In this document: positions 32,527 through 44,300 of the stretch, piece after piece
How positions within the stretch are numbered: position 1 is the first letter of the stretch
Layout of the letters: each line of letters starts with the position of its first letter
Source of the DNA: an uncultured Draconibacterium sp.
Lineage (GTDB): Bacteria; Bacteroidota; Bacteroidia; Bacteroidales; Prolixibacteraceae
Direction of reading: 5' to 3'
Assembly: GCF_963674925.1 (NCBI RefSeq)
Contig: NZ_OY771649.1
Coordinates: forward strand, 1,860,001 to 1,924,000
DNA length: 64,000 bases
Program-made: the position numbers and the translations under genes
Notes under the pieces: model-generated
What the model was told of the DNA's origin: nothing
The model's input: only the letters and a program-made list of their open reading frames with translations
Database searches by the model: none

Positions 32527-33285
32527 CTATTCTAAAATTTGACGAATAGTTGTACTAAAAGATCTTCCGGTTTCTATCCTGGTCTTATTCTGATCATCGA
32601 TAATCAAAATATATTTCCCTCTGAAATATTTACGAACCTCAGAAACGAAATTTGTATTAACGATTATGCCTCTTTGAACGCGCATAAAATTGCTTTCTAA
32701 ACGCTCTTCCAGTTTTTTAAGGCTCATCTCCGTCATATAACGTTTACCGTCGTAAGTATAAAAATCAACATACTTGTCATTAGCCTCAAAATAAGTAATC
32801 TTATCCGGCTTTATCAGAATCACCCGGTCTCCAATTTTATGGGGTATCGACTGCAATACCTTCGACTCCTTATTTTCATTTACAAAATCAATCAACTCTG
32901 CTATCTTGCGACTCATATTTTTACTTTCAACACTTTTTAGTTTATCGATCGTTAACATTAGTCTCTCCTTCTCAACCGGCTTAATCAAATAATCCAAAGC
33001 CACAGTTTCAAACGCTTTTACAGCGTATTCTTCATAAGCAGTGCAGAAAATTATAATCGGAACATATTCCAGTTCATGGAGTATCTCGAAACCATTTTTC
33101 CCGGGCATTTGTATATCCAGAAATACCACATCAGGTTTTAGTCGATTTATTGCCGCCAGCCCCTCTTCCCCATTTCGGGCTTCGCCAGTTAGTTCAAAAA
33201 TTGTATCGAAACCGGATAACAGTCTCTTCAATCGCTGCCTTGCAATTTGCTCATCGTCAATTATTAATGTTGTAAAGCGTCCCAT
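32527..33285 (-). CDS. LytTR-family response regulator
   Basis: The second LytTR regulator of the window (252 residues, MGRFTTLIIDDEQIARQRLKRLL). The receiver has IDDE, the phospho-acceptor Asp in VVFLDIQMPGKNG near residue 56, and Lys in DYLIKPVEKERLM near residue 105. The LytTR domain (about 150-248) shows DKITYFEANDKYVDFYT and FMRVQRGIIVN. Its ATG directly abuts the stop codon of the upstream kinase gene, so the two are in one operon and translationally linked. Its sequence is clearly distinct from the 27179 regulator, so this is a separate system rather than a recent copy. Confidence 0.95.
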   Translation of the reverse strand: MGRFTTLIIDDEQIARQRLKRLLSGFDTIFELTGEARNGEEGLAAINRLKPDVVFLDIQMPGKNGFEILHELEYVPIIIFCTAYEEYAVKAFETVALDYLIKPVEKERLMLTIDKLKSVESKNMSRKIAELIDFVNENKESKVLQSIPHKIGDRVILIKPDKITYFEANDKYVDFYTYDGKRYMTEMSLKKLEERLESNFMRVQRGIIVNTNFVSEVRKYFRGKYILIIDDQNKTRIETGRSFSTTIRQILE

Positions 33286-35139
33286 TTATTTAAGTTTTAA
33301 GCTTACCTGCTTTTCAGGGCTGTTTGTGAAACTTAGTTCAAACTTATCTCCGTATAGAATTTCCAATTTGTCGTAAATACTTTGTAATCCAAATCCAGGA
33401 GTTAAATCCCGCGGAAATTCCTTTCCCGAATCAGCAACAGTAATTAAAATATCTTTCTTTTCTTTCTGAATTTTGATTTTAATTTCGCCCTCTTCTACCG
33501 ATTGTGAAATACCGTGCTTTACCGCGTTCTCAGCCAATGGTTGAATAATAAAACGAGGGATTTTTGTCTCTTTCAATTCGTCGGCAATTTCTATTGAATA
33601 AACCAGGCGGTCGGCAAAGCGAACTTTCTCAACATCAAGGTAAATTTTTACCATTTCCAGTTCATCACGAAATGTTGTCCAATCCGATTTTTCTTTGTTG
33701 ATGGAATACCGGAACAGCTTTGACAACGACAGCGCCATATATTCTGTTTGATCGGCATTTGTATGCGCCAAACCGGCAATTGAGTTTAATGAATTATACA
33801 GAAAATGAGGATTGATTCTCGAATGTAAAGCATTTAATTCGGCCTTGGTTTTTAACTCACGTAATTGAATCAGTTTCGTTTCATTTTCGATGATCAAATC
33901 CTTTTCTTTAAAGATAAAGTAACTAATTAATGCCCGAAAAGCCGCGAGAATAATACCTCCAGCAAATACATATGAAAAAACCTCAAAATCATTATTAGAC
34001 CTTGAGAAACCATCTCTATCTGTAAAGTAGGCTATAGCAAAAAAAGAACAGAAAGGAATTAGTCCTGTTGATAAAAAGATCAAAACAACTTTCAATACTT
34101 TCCTGTGGGTGTTCTTATGAATTAGATTTTCAATAACACGCAGCAAATTAATGGAAGGCAAACCGAACACTAGCCCCACGAATGCAAAGGCCCTAAGATT
34201 ATGAAAAAAAGAATCCGCAAAACTTGTTAAAATATTATTGTACTGAATATTATGTGATATCTCTGTGTAAAAATTTATAATAACTACAAGCAATAATATT
34301 ATTATTGTACCATTCAGATTAAACCTGAGCCATCCATTCTTAATCCACTTCTCTGTAATCTTCGAGATTTGCTGAAAAAGTAAAAAAACAAGCAAAAGTA
34401 TAAGCCCTAAAGGCAAGAGCATATAGATGAAAGGATTTTTCTTTAGCCATACTATCGATGATTCTTGGGGGTTAAACTGCTGCATTGCGGTTTCCAGTCG
34501 ATCCTTATATCCTGCTCGATAGGTTTCTCGAATAATTGCTTTATCTAAGTCGTTTAGGTCTCCAAAACTTGATCCAAGTTTAACATCAAATATACTCTTT
34601 CTTTCTTGCGTTATCCGTTCGCATTCATCCCATCTCAAACTACCAGGAACCAATGCTTTTGCTATCGAGTTTTTCAGAAGGTTTTCATAGTTCCCGCTTG
34701 TATCTTTAGCAATAAAAAGCCTGGTATATACTCTTCCCATAGCGGCTGTGTGGCTGGATTGAGACGTCACGTTTGTATATAAACTAGTATATTTTGAAGA
34801 TGCAGAAACATAATAATCCCCCACGGAAGGAAACCAAGCAGTATCCATAAAAAAAACTTCCAGATTACCTCGTGGGTGTGTTGAAAACTTGATTGAAATG
34901 GTTTTAGTTAGTGAATCTAGTTCTTGAATGGCTTCTGCTACAATTAATGAATCATCAAGAGTATAAAAGCCTTGCAGTTTAACAAATACATTTCCTTTCC
35001 AGAGTGTTTCTTCAAGGTTTGGTACCTGATTCATTTCCGCAATGTTGGCCCAGGGCATTTCAGGTAATTTTTCTGTTTCCTGCGAAAAACAAAAGGTGCT
35101 ATGAAAACAGAGTAGTAAAAAGGTCAGTAAATTCTTCAT
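33286..35139 (-). CDS. Sensor histidine kinase with extracytoplasmic domain (LytS type)
   Basis: A 617-residue kinase. ATG at 35139 opens the signal-like MKNLLTFLLLCFHSTFCFSQE; a longer frame to 35169 lacks one. Residues about 25-230 form an extracytoplasmic domain that I do not recognise, with features EVFFMDTAWFPSVGDYYV and RWDECERITQERK. About six membrane segments follow (roughly 245-410), then a short linker. The phospho-acceptor is in HSRINPHFLYNSLNSIAGL near residue 440, and the ATPase motifs are LAENAVKHG and FGLQSIYDKLEILYG. It is cotranscribed with the LytTR regulator. The folded extracellular part suggests an external ligand rather than membrane sensing alone. Confidence 0.9.
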   Translation of the reverse strand: MKNLLTFLLLCFHSTFCFSQETEKLPEMPWANIAEMNQVPNLEETLWKGNVFVKLQGFYTLDDSLIVAEAIQELDSLTKTISIKFSTHPRGNLEVFFMDTAWFPSVGDYYVSASSKYTSLYTNVTSQSSHTAAMGRVYTRLFIAKDTSGNYENLLKNSIAKALVPGSLRWDECERITQERKSIFDVKLGSSFGDLNDLDKAIIRETYRAGYKDRLETAMQQFNPQESSIVWLKKNPFIYMLLPLGLILLLVFLLFQQISKITEKWIKNGWLRFNLNGTIIILLLVVIINFYTEISHNIQYNNILTSFADSFFHNLRAFAFVGLVFGLPSINLLRVIENLIHKNTHRKVLKVVLIFLSTGLIPFCSFFAIAYFTDRDGFSRSNNDFEVFSYVFAGGIILAAFRALISYFIFKEKDLIIENETKLIQLRELKTKAELNALHSRINPHFLYNSLNSIAGLAHTNADQTEYMALSLSKLFRYSINKEKSDWTTFRDELEMVKIYLDVEKVRFADRLVYSIEIADELKETKIPRFIIQPLAENAVKHGISQSVEEGEIKIKIQKEKKDILITVADSGKEFPRDLTPGFGLQSIYDKLEILYGDKFELSFTNSPEKQVSLKLK

Positions 35140-35344
35140 CGCAATAAAATTATAATTAATACTTCGCAAATGAAGATTATTTGAATGAACTTAACTTTTG
35201 ATTTCCGACAAGCTGGTTATTAGGTAGTACAAGTTGGTTTTTTTGTAAAATTAGTGATAACACACATCCTATACTTGTAGAATAACAAATGGTAATTATC
35301 TACTTTAAGCGATGTTCTATTCCATCCAAAGCATCATAAATTTC

Positions 35345-35352
35345 TATTTTTG
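35345..35352 (+). promoter_or_regulatory. -7 promoter box of the phosphotransferase gene
   Basis: TATTTTTG matches TAnnTTTG and lies 23 bases before the ATG at 35376, inside a divergent intergenic region of about 230 bp. Confidence 0.5.
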
Positions 35353-35375
35353 TATTCGATTATTAACAATAATAA

Positions 35376-36356
35376 ATGGATCAACATTTTCAAAATATAA
35401 TTCTGGAATCAACCGGAGCTAAGAGCCTGTACGAAATTGAAGTTATTCAGAGTTTATGGAGTGGTTACGGCGAAATCGTACGTTTTGGGCTGGAAGGTTG
35501 CGAGCTTGAAAGTGTGGTAGTAAAACATGTTAACCTGCCCGAAGGAGGTTCTCATCCGCGCGGTTGGAACACCGATCTTTCGCATCAGCGGAAACTAAAA
35601 TCGTACAAAGTGGAAACCGAGTGGTACAAATCGTTTAACGAAAAGTGCGACGCTGATTGTAAAACACCACAATGTTATGCGCTGAAAACAAAAGGCAGCG
35701 AAGTTTTAATGGTTTTTGAAGACCTCGACAGCACTGGTTTTGCGCAACGTTTAAGTGCTTCGGTTAACTGGGACAATATAAATGCCTGTATCCATTGGCT
35801 GGCCAATTTTCATGCAACTTTTATGGGAAACCAACCGGAAGGTTTATGGGAAACCGGAACCTACTGGCACCTTGAAACCCGTCCGGAAGAACTGGAGGCA
35901 ATGGACGACCTGCCCTTAAAAAATGCTGCAAAAGCCATTGATAAAAAACTTAGTGAGAGTCCTTCCCAAACGTTGGTGCATGGCGACGCCAAACTGGCCA
36001 ACTTCTGTTTTTCAAACGATGGCAAAAATGTGGCAGCTGTCGATTTTCAATATGTTGGCGGTGGTTGCGGAATGAAAGACCTTGCTTATTTTATTGGCAG
36101 CTGCATGAGCGAAAACGACTGTGAGAAATACGAAGGCAAATTGCTCGACATATATTTTTCACATTTGCATGAAGCACTTCGAAAGAAAAATACCACTATT
36201 GATGGAGCTGCGCTTGAAGCCGACTGGCGGAATTTATACCACCTTGCCTGGGCCGATTTTCATCGTTTTTTAAAAGGCTGGCACCCGGGCCACTGGAAAA
36301 TCAACTCGTACAGCGAACGTGTTTCGCGCGAAGTCATTGAAAGACTCGCGGTGTAA
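35376..36356 (+). CDS. Ecdysteroid/choline-kinase-like (EcKinase/CHK) phosphotransferase
   Basis: A small-molecule kinase with an aminoglycoside-phosphotransferase-like fold (326 residues), cytoplasmic. The catalytic loop is TLVHGDAKLANFCFS near residue 205 (HGDxxxxN) and the metal-binding motif is AAVDFQYVGGGCGMKDLAYFIG near residue 230. The N-lobe lysine is probably in LESVVVKHVNLP near residue 50. Features such as the DUF1679/CHK-type ending (RNLYHLAWADFHRFLKGWHPGHWKIN) place it in the EcKinase group rather than among antibiotic kinases. The substrate is unknown. The next gene, 57 bp downstream, is an IMPase/CysQ-type phosphatase, so the pair may phosphorylate and dephosphorylate related small molecules. 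Confidence 0.82.
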   Translation: MDQHFQNIILESTGAKSLYEIEVIQSLWSGYGEIVRFGLEGCELESVVVKHVNLPEGGSHPRGWNTDLSHQRKLKSYKVETEWYKSFNEKCDADCKTPQCYALKTKGSEVLMVFEDLDSTGFAQRLSASVNWDNINACIHWLANFHATFMGNQPEGLWETGTYWHLETRPEELEAMDDLPLKNAAKAIDKKLSESPSQTLVHGDAKLANFCFSNDGKNVAAVDFQYVGGGCGMKDLAYFIGSCMSENDCEKYEGKLLDIYFSHLHEALRKKNTTIDGAALEADWRNLYHLAWADFHRFLKGWHPGHWKINSYSERVSREVIERLAV

Positions 36357-36413
36357 TCACAAGTTTGTGTAACTTTAGCACATCATTTTTTTATTTACCG
36401 ATCAATCCTGCGT

Positions 36414-37310
36414 ATGCGTTTAACATCGAACAACTTGCTTGCACTCTCACAATTGGCCATTGAAGCGGCTCAAAAAGCCGGTACTCTCATTAGCGAATAT
36501 TCCACAAAAGAAGTGGCCGTAAACAATAAGGAAGCGGCCGACAGCCTGGCCTCGCAAGTGGTTACAGAAGTGGATGTAAAAGCACAAAATACAATACTGG
36601 AAGTACTTTCACCGTCGATTTCAAAATATGATCTGGCGTTGCTGACCGAAGAAAGCGTTGACGACAAGAGCCGTTTCGAAAAAGACTATTTCTGGTGTAT
36701 CGACCCCATGGACGGAACGCTGGCATTTACCGAAAAAGCACCAGGTTATGCTGTTTCCATTGCACTGGTTTCAAAATCGGGAGAGCCACTTATTGGTGTC
36801 GTGTACGATCCGCTTACAAAGAACCTGTATTATGCCGTAAAAGGCCAGGGAGCTTTTAAAAACCACAAAAGCTGGCAACCGGATTTGCAGCTGGAAGGCA
36901 AAAGGACATTTACCCTCCACATGGACCGCACTTTTCTGAAATACGAGCATTTCGATAAATTTATCATCGGGCTGGAGGATAAGTTGCAGGAACTAAACAT
37001 CAACCAATTGCAACTACAAAAACAGGCCGGTGCGGTTTTAAACGCTATCTGGACACTCGAGCAGGCTCCGGGTTGTTATTTTAAATTGCCGAAGCCAACA
37101 CCCGGTGGTGGAAGCCTTTGGGATTTTGCCGCAACAGCGTGTATTTTTAACGAGCTTGGTGCTCCGGCAACCAGTTTCGATGGCACTCCCCTCGACCTGA
37201 ACCGAAGCGATTCTACTTTTATGAATCACCGTGGAGCTTTGTATGCCGGAAATCAGGAGATTGCAGATACAATCTACACTATCCTGGTCTCAGGTTTATA
37301 TTCAAAATAA
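36414..37310 (+). CDS. Inositol monophosphatase / CysQ-family phosphatase
   Basis: An Mg2+-dependent phosphatase of the IMPase superfamily, perhaps 3'(2'),5'-bisphosphate nucleotidase (298 residues). Metal-site motifs are the Glu pair in LLTEESVDD near residue 80, CIDPMDGTLAFTE near residue 96 (DPxDGT) and GGGSLWDFAATACIFNELG near residue 228. The spacing fits CysQ-like members better than classical SuhB, but substrate class cannot be settled from sequence. It follows the EcKinase-like gene by 57 bp on the same strand and is probably cotranscribed. A 20-residue region near 165-200 (LQEL...QLQLQKQAGAV) is less conserved. Confidence 0.88.
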   Translation: MRLTSNNLLALSQLAIEAAQKAGTLISEYSTKEVAVNNKEAADSLASQVVTEVDVKAQNTILEVLSPSISKYDLALLTEESVDDKSRFEKDYFWCIDPMDGTLAFTEKAPGYAVSIALVSKSGEPLIGVVYDPLTKNLYYAVKGQGAFKNHKSWQPDLQLEGKRTFTLHMDRTFLKYEHFDKFIIGLEDKLQELNINQLQLQKQAGAVLNAIWTLEQAPGCYFKLPKPTPGGGSLWDFAATACIFNELGAPATSFDGTPLDLNRSDSTFMNHRGALYAGNQEIADTIYTILVSGLYSK

Positions 37311-37393
37311 GCTTTCAAATACATAGTTGTGCAAGCTATTCAACAAAGAAAAAGGCAACCAATAAGCTGAGTGCCGTTCTCCATTAAGTACTT

Positions 37394-38344
37394 TTAGAAG
37401 TAACGGGGCGAAACCACCCGCTCCTTGCGGAATTTCAATTCGTAAGAAACCATAATTTCGTGTGTACCACCACTGTAGTGTCGCAAATCGTTGATGGAAA
37501 AATCGATGGCATAACCCAAACGTAATTTTTGCGCAAAAATCCATTGGGCGATAAAACCGTAAGAATCGCCCGTTCGGTACATTGCTCCCAGCCAGAATCT
37601 TTCTTTAATCAGGAAATTGCCTGTAAAATCGAACTGAACAGGTGCCCCGTTGGTAGCTTTTGTTAAAAAAGTTGGTTTGAATTTTACATTTTCGCCAAGA
37701 TCGAATACAGCCCCTGCGATTAAAAAATAATGACGTAACTGCGCCTCCGACTTGTAGTTATTGTAATTATTTTCAAATTCATTAACCAACACCTGCGGAA
37801 CAGACAAACCAACATAATACTTTGTACTATAGAGGAATGCACCCACCCCGAAATTTGGCATAAAATCGGAATTTATTTCTCCCTGAAACGTCGGGTCATC
37901 AATGCCTCCTGACGATGATAACTGGTGCGCCTGCAGGTTATGCGAGTAGTTGGTAAATCCACCCTTTAATCCCATACGGAGATGAGACTTATCGGAAACC
38001 TTAATCCGGTACGAATAGTCGGCATGAAGCGAAAAACGTTTCTCCAAACCAATCTCATCATTGATGACATTTAAACCTAAGGCCACCTTTTCATTCTTTA
38101 GCGGAGCCTGAACAGAGAATGTATAGGTTTTTGGTGCCCCGTCAATACCCGTCCACTGGTGCCGGGTGAGCGCCATAAAACCAACGGTATTCCAGGTGCC
38201 GGCATAAGCCGGGTTTATGGTCTGAGTGTTGAACATGTACTGCGTGTACGCCGGATCCTGTTGAGCAGTTGAAAACAAGCTGGTTAAAACCATTAACAAA
38301 ATCCCTAATCCTTTTGATGTATTATTTTTGATATTCGTTATCAT
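37394..38344 (-). CDS. Type IX secretion PorP/SprF-family outer-membrane protein
   Basis: A PorP/SprF-family beta-barrel protein of 316 residues; such proteins act with the type IX secretion system and are often paired with a specific secreted giant protein. The signal peptide is followed by the family signature QQDPAYTQYMFNTQTINPAYAGTW near residue 28. LTRHQWTGIDGAPKTYTFSVQAPL follows, then alternating amphipathic strands to the end with a C-terminal aromatic (RYF). It starts 17 bp after the stop of the 3541-residue gene, in the same transcript. It probably anchors or exports that protein. Paralogues elsewhere in the genome would be expected. Confidence 0.95.
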   Translation of the reverse strand: MITNIKNNTSKGLGILLMVLTSLFSTAQQDPAYTQYMFNTQTINPAYAGTWNTVGFMALTRHQWTGIDGAPKTYTFSVQAPLKNEKVALGLNVINDEIGLEKRFSLHADYSYRIKVSDKSHLRMGLKGGFTNYSHNLQAHQLSSSGGIDDPTFQGEINSDFMPNFGVGAFLYSTKYYVGLSVPQVLVNEFENNYNNYKSEAQLRHYFLIAGAVFDLGENVKFKPTFLTKATNGAPVQFDFTGNFLIKERFWLGAMYRTGDSYGFIAQWIFAQKLRLGYAIDFSINDLRHYSGGTHEIMVSYELKFRKERVVSPRYF

Positions 38345-38361
38345 TTCTTCCAGATTAAAAA

Positions 38362-41300
38362 TTAGTAGTTAATGTAAACAGTACCAGTTCTCGGTTCGCT
38401 ACCATCTTTCAGGTCCAAAATGTAAATGTATGTTCCCGGCGGTAGTTTTTCACTTCCAACAGTCAGACCGTGCGTAGAACGTCCGTCCCACCATGCATCT
38501 TCAGCCCCCCAGCGCTGCTCATTTCCATAGTTGTCTTTTTCGAATACGATATTTCCCCAACGGTTATAAACCTGCAGGTTGGCATCCGGATACTGGTCGA
38601 TACACTCAACCACGAAGTAATCGTAGATGTTATCATCGTTCGGAGAGAATCCATCCGGGATAAAGAGTTCGCAATCGGTATCGGCATCCAGGTAATCAGG
38701 ATGTCCGTCACCATCCCAATCGTCATTTGAGAATATACCATCATTATTTCCATCTTCGTCGGCCGTTAGGAAACCATCGCCATCATCATCGGTGTCTCTC
38801 CAATCGCGAATTCCGTCGCTATCGAAATCCTGCAGCGGAGCGTTGGTTCCGTTACTATTCGATTTTAATTCGAAATTATCGAAAGCGTCATCCAGTCCGT
38901 CACCATCATCATCATAACCTGAGCTCTGATTATCTGCCAATCCATCAGCATTTGCATCGTGACCTTCAATATTATCCGGTACTCCATCATCATCCGAATC
39001 TAAATCAAGATAATCGGAAATACCATCCGAATCAGTATCAACGGGTACAATCGCTGTACCACCCCTATCCGGATCATATTCGTCATCCAGGCCGTCGTCA
39101 TCGGCATCAATGCCGCCTGGTTCTCTGTACTGACCTTCAGGCTGGCCTTCAATATTATCCGGAATTCCATCGCCATCAGCATCAATATCATAACTATCCG
39201 GCAAGCCGTCGCCGTTGGTATCTAATGTTCCATCACCTTCATCGATATCAACAATTCCATCGTTATCGTCGTCAATATCAATATCATCAGGTTTTCCATC
39301 AATGTCAGAATCTGTTACAGTGATGATTACAAGTCCGGTATCGCACAATGAAGGAGTTCCATTATCGCAAATCTGGTAAGTGAATGAGTCGATACCCGCA
39401 AATTGCATTACGGTAGGAATATAAGTGAACATGCCATCCTCTCTGAACGTCACATCTCCCTGAACAGCTTGTGTTAACGGCGTGAGGTTGAGTGCTATTT
39501 CATCACCATCCGGGTCGTAATCATTGGTGATTACAAAACCGCCTAATGGAGAATTATTAAATATCACGAAACTATCGGTTACCGCAACCGGTGGCGTATT
39601 TGGCACAACAGGCTCTTCAACCACAATGTGAACATTTGCCGTATCGCATGCCATCGGTACTCCATCATCACAAACTTCGTAAACAAAGCTGTCGTCGCCG
39701 GTAAATCCCGGATCAGGCACATAAACAAACTTACCGGAACTATCCATGGTTACCGTTCCGTTTAGCGTCGAATCCAGAACAGTGAAACTCTGATTGTCGC
39801 CTTCAGGATCGTAATCGTTTTCAGAAACGTCCCCAACCAGTTCTCCATCCATTTCTACAGATAAAGAATCCTCTACTGCAACAGTTGTATTAGAAGGATT
39901 ATAACCGGCTACAATTATGGATTCTTCCAGATCATCTTCGTAATTATTCGGATCAGGCTGATCACCAACGGCAGCTGTGGTAATATTTGTAATGGTATCG
40001 CCTTTGGTTCCTTCATTAACGGTACCTTCAAGGATCAGCGTCGCAGTTTCACCATTGTCAAGTGTATCAATCTCCCATAACCCTGTTCCTGTAGTATAGA
40101 TACCATGTGTGACTTGTCCGTTATTGGCTGTGGCTGTTAAACCTGCCGGCAATTCGTCGGTCAGGCTGATATTTGTAGACTGTGCTTTTCCTTTGTTGGT
40201 TACTTCAATTTCGTAAGTTACGACATCGCCTTCGGCAGGAGTTGGATCACCACTTGCTAAGGTTTTATTTGTAATCAAATCAGCGTGGTTGTCGACAACT
40301 ACTGTCACTTCCAGGTTACCTCCTGATATTGGAATATCAGGCTGTTCGGCAGTGGCTGCTGTAGTAATATTGGTGATGGTATCACCGCCTGTTCCAATGT
40401 CTACAGTCCCTTCAAGGATCAAGGTTGCATAAGAAACGATATCCAGAGAACCCACCGTCCATAAGCCCGAAACTGCATCGTAACTCCCCTGGCTAACCTG
40501 GCCATTATTCGCCGTTGCCGTTAAGCCATCAGGTAGTTGATCGGTCAGGGTTACATTCGTGGCCTGCGTACGGCCATCGTTCACCACAAAAATCTCGTAC
40601 CTCACAATTTCTCCTTCTGCCGGTAGTGTATCTCCGCTAACCAAAGTTTTTTGAGTAAGCAAACTTGTCAATCCCGCAACATAAATTATTGCCCTGGAAT
40701 TATCCCGGCTTTGTTTAAAATCTTCCTGATCCATGGTATGGCTAACAGTATTAACCAAAATTCCTCTGGTGCCAATATCAACCGTTGCTTTTAACTCTAA
40801 TGTAGCAGTTTCCCCGTTGCCGAGTGTACCAATCGTCCAGTCAGGATTACTCCACACACCTGTAGAGGTGGTGCCGCTAACGTAGCTTAATCCTGCCGGA
40901 ATACTATCAATTACAACAAGATTAGTTACCCGGGCCGGACCGTTATTGGTTACTTCTACCGTATAAATAACGGTATCCTGCTCAAAATGAATCAACTTAT
41001 CAGCTGTTTTATTGATGACAAGATCTGCAAGATTATTAACCCTTATTGACTCGCTTGGATCATCCGCGGTTTTGTTCGAATCGATCTGATCCTGGGTGTG
41101 TGAAGCTGTATTTGTAATGGTCGAACCTCCTGTTCCAACATCTACTGTAGCGGTGATAGTAAGCGTTACCGATTCACCATAAGCCAGTGTGCCAATCGTC
41201 CAGTCGGGATAGCTCCATGATCCGTTAGATGGTGTTGCACTCACATAGCTTAATCCTGACGGCAATACATCATTTACTCGAAGATTATTCACTTGCGCAG

Positions 41301-44300
41301 GACCATTGTTTGTTACCTCAACTGTGAATACAACTGTGCTGCCTTCATCCGGGCTCGCATTATCAACGGTTTTTGTTATCACAATATCAGCATCATTGTT
41401 AATCGTGATACTTTCGCCCGGATCATCCGGTGTTTCATCTGTATCGGTCTGATCCTGGGTATGATCAACAGTATTGGTAATTGTACTGCCTCCTGTACCC
41501 GGATCTACCATAGCAGTAATATCTATCGTTACGGTTTCTTCCGCGTCCAGTGTATCAACCGTCCAGGCCGAAGCGCTCCATGTACCTTTCGATGGAGTGG
41601 CACTTATCAGCGTAAGTCCTTCGGGTAAGGTATCGTTTACGACCAGGTTGCTTACCTGGGCCGGGCCATTATTCACTACCTCAATGGTAAACACAACCGT
41701 ACTACCTTCATCAGGTGTTGGATTGTTTACCGTTTTGCTTATTACTAAATCCGACTCATTGTCGATCACAATTTCTACTTCGGTATTATCACCCGAATCG
41801 GTGGTATCTATCTGGTCAAGAGTGGTTGCAATTGAGGCGATGTTCGTGATGGTATCTGCTCCGGTTCCTGCATCCACTGTTCCCTCAAGAGTCAGTGTGG
41901 CAGTTTCCCCATTATTCAGCGTATCGATTGTCCATAGGCCGGTGCCCGGATTATAGGCTCCGTGGGTTACAACCCCATTATTAGCTGTGGCTGTTAAACC
42001 TTCCGGTAATTCGTCGGTCAAGCTGATATTTGTAGACTGTGCTTTTCCGTTGTTGGTTACTTCAATTACGTATGTCACTACATCGCCTTCGGCAGGAGTT
42101 GGATCACCACTCGCTAAGGTTTTATTTGTAATCAGATCGGCTTGGTTGTCGACAACTACTGTCACTTCCAGGTTATCTCCTGATATTGGAATATCAGGCT
42201 GTTCAGCAGTGGCTGCTGTTGTAATATTAGTGATGGTATCGCCGCCGGTTCCAATGTCTACAATTCCTTCAAGAACCAAAATAGCATAAGAACGGAGATC
42301 GAGTGTACCAATAGTCCATAAGCCGGAAACTACATCGTAAGTCCCCTGGCTAACCTGACCACTATTTGTGGTTGCAGTCAAGCCATCAGGCAGATTGTCG
42401 CTAAGGTTTACATTTGTGGCCTGCGAGGGTCCATCGTTCACCACAATAATCCCGTAACGAACCACTTCTCCTTCAGCGGGTAGTGTATCTCCACTGAGTA
42501 AAGTTTTCTGAGTAACTAAACTGGTCAATCCCGGAACATAGATAACAGCTCTTGGATTATCGCTGCTTTCATTTGAATCTTCCTGATCCATAGAATGACT
42601 GACAGTATTGATCACAATTCCTTTGGTACCAATATCAACCGTTGCTTTTAACTCTAATGTAGCAGTTGCCCCATTATCAAGTGCAGCAATCGTCCAGTCA
42701 GGATTGCTCCATGTACCTGTGGCTGTTGTACCGCTTAAGTAGGTCAGCCCTGCCGGAATATTGTCAGTTACAACAAGATTGGTAATTCGGGCAGGTCCGT
42801 TATTGGTTACTTCTACCGTATAAATAACAGTATCGTGCTCAGTATGAATCACCTTATCAACTGTTTTGTTGATGACAAGATCCGCAAGATTATTAATCCT
42901 TATTGACGCACTCGGATCATCCGGTGTTGCATCGGTATCGGTCTGATCCTGGGTATTACTTGCGGTATTGGTTAAAGTACTTCCGCCAGTTCCAGCGTCT
43001 ACCGATGCAGTAATATTAATCGTTTGTGACTCTCCGTTGGCCAGGGTGCCAACCGACCAGACAGGATTGCTCCATGATCCGGTTGATGGTGTTGCACTGA
43101 CATAGCTCAAACCTGCCGGCAATACATCGCTTACTTCAAGATTATTCACTTGTGCAGGCCCGTTGTTTGTTACTTCAACTGTGAATACTACATTGCTTCC
43201 TTCATCAGGTTTCGGATTATCAACGGTCTTCTTTATTACGATGTCTGCGTCGTTGTTGATTACAATTTCTACCTCGGTATTGTCTCCCGAATCCGTGGTA
43301 TCTACCTGATCCGGAGTTGTGGCAGATGTGGTGATGTTGGTGATCGTATCGGCTCCGGTGCCCGCATCAACTGTTCCCTCCAGTGTCAGTGTGGCGGTCT
43401 CTGCGTTGTCTAAAGTATCGATCGTCCATAAACCTGTGCCTGAATCATAAACTCCGGCACTTACCTGTCCGTTGTTAGCTGTTGCGGTTAAGCCAACCGG
43501 CAACTGGTCGGTTAAGCTGATGTTGGTAGCCTGCGCTGATCCGTTATTGGTCACTTCTATCAGGTAAGAGACTACATCGCCTTCGGCCGGTGTTGGCTCA
43601 CCGCTTAATAAAGTCTTATTGGTAACAAGATCTGCAACATTACCCACCATAATACTTTCGCCCGTATCATCCGGCGTTATATTCGTATCAGCCTGATCCT
43701 GGGTATGATCGGCTGTATTGGTGATCGTGCTTCCGCCTGTACCAACATCGATCGTTGCTGTGATATCGATACTAACTGTTTCTCCTAAGGCCAATGTACC
43801 AACCGTCCAGTCCGGATTGTTCCAGGTTCCTTCAGATGGAGTTGCATCTACCAGCGTCAATCCTGCCGGTAAAGTATCGCTTACTACCAGGTTGGTTACC
43901 TGAGCAGGACCGTTATTGGTAACCTCTACCGTAAATACAACTGTGCCCCCTTCATCTGGCGTCGGGTTATCAACAGTTTTAGTTATCACGATATCGGCTA
44001 CATTATCAACAACAACTGTTTCCTCATCTGTATCAAAAACCAATCTACCTGAAGGATCACTCCCTGTTACTGTTGCCGTATTTGTTACAAATGTCTGATA
44101 GATATCGTCAAGCGTGATATTGTATATCACTATTACTGAATCGCTTTCGCCTTCAGGTAAAGAACCAATATTCCGGTTTAAACCGGTAAGCGGATCTGTA
44201 AACGTAATGTTTTCAAGTGTTACATTTCCTGCATTTGTAGCTATCAAAGTATAAGTAATCGGCTCTCCAACTGTTCGGAATGTTAATTTATCTGATTTTT

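Noticed and set aside
41293..44098. Several long plus-strand open frames inside the giant gene (for example 41474-41956)
   Set aside because: They are antisense shadows of the repetitive DUF11 modules, with low-complexity Val/Ser/Thr composition caused by reading the reverse strand.
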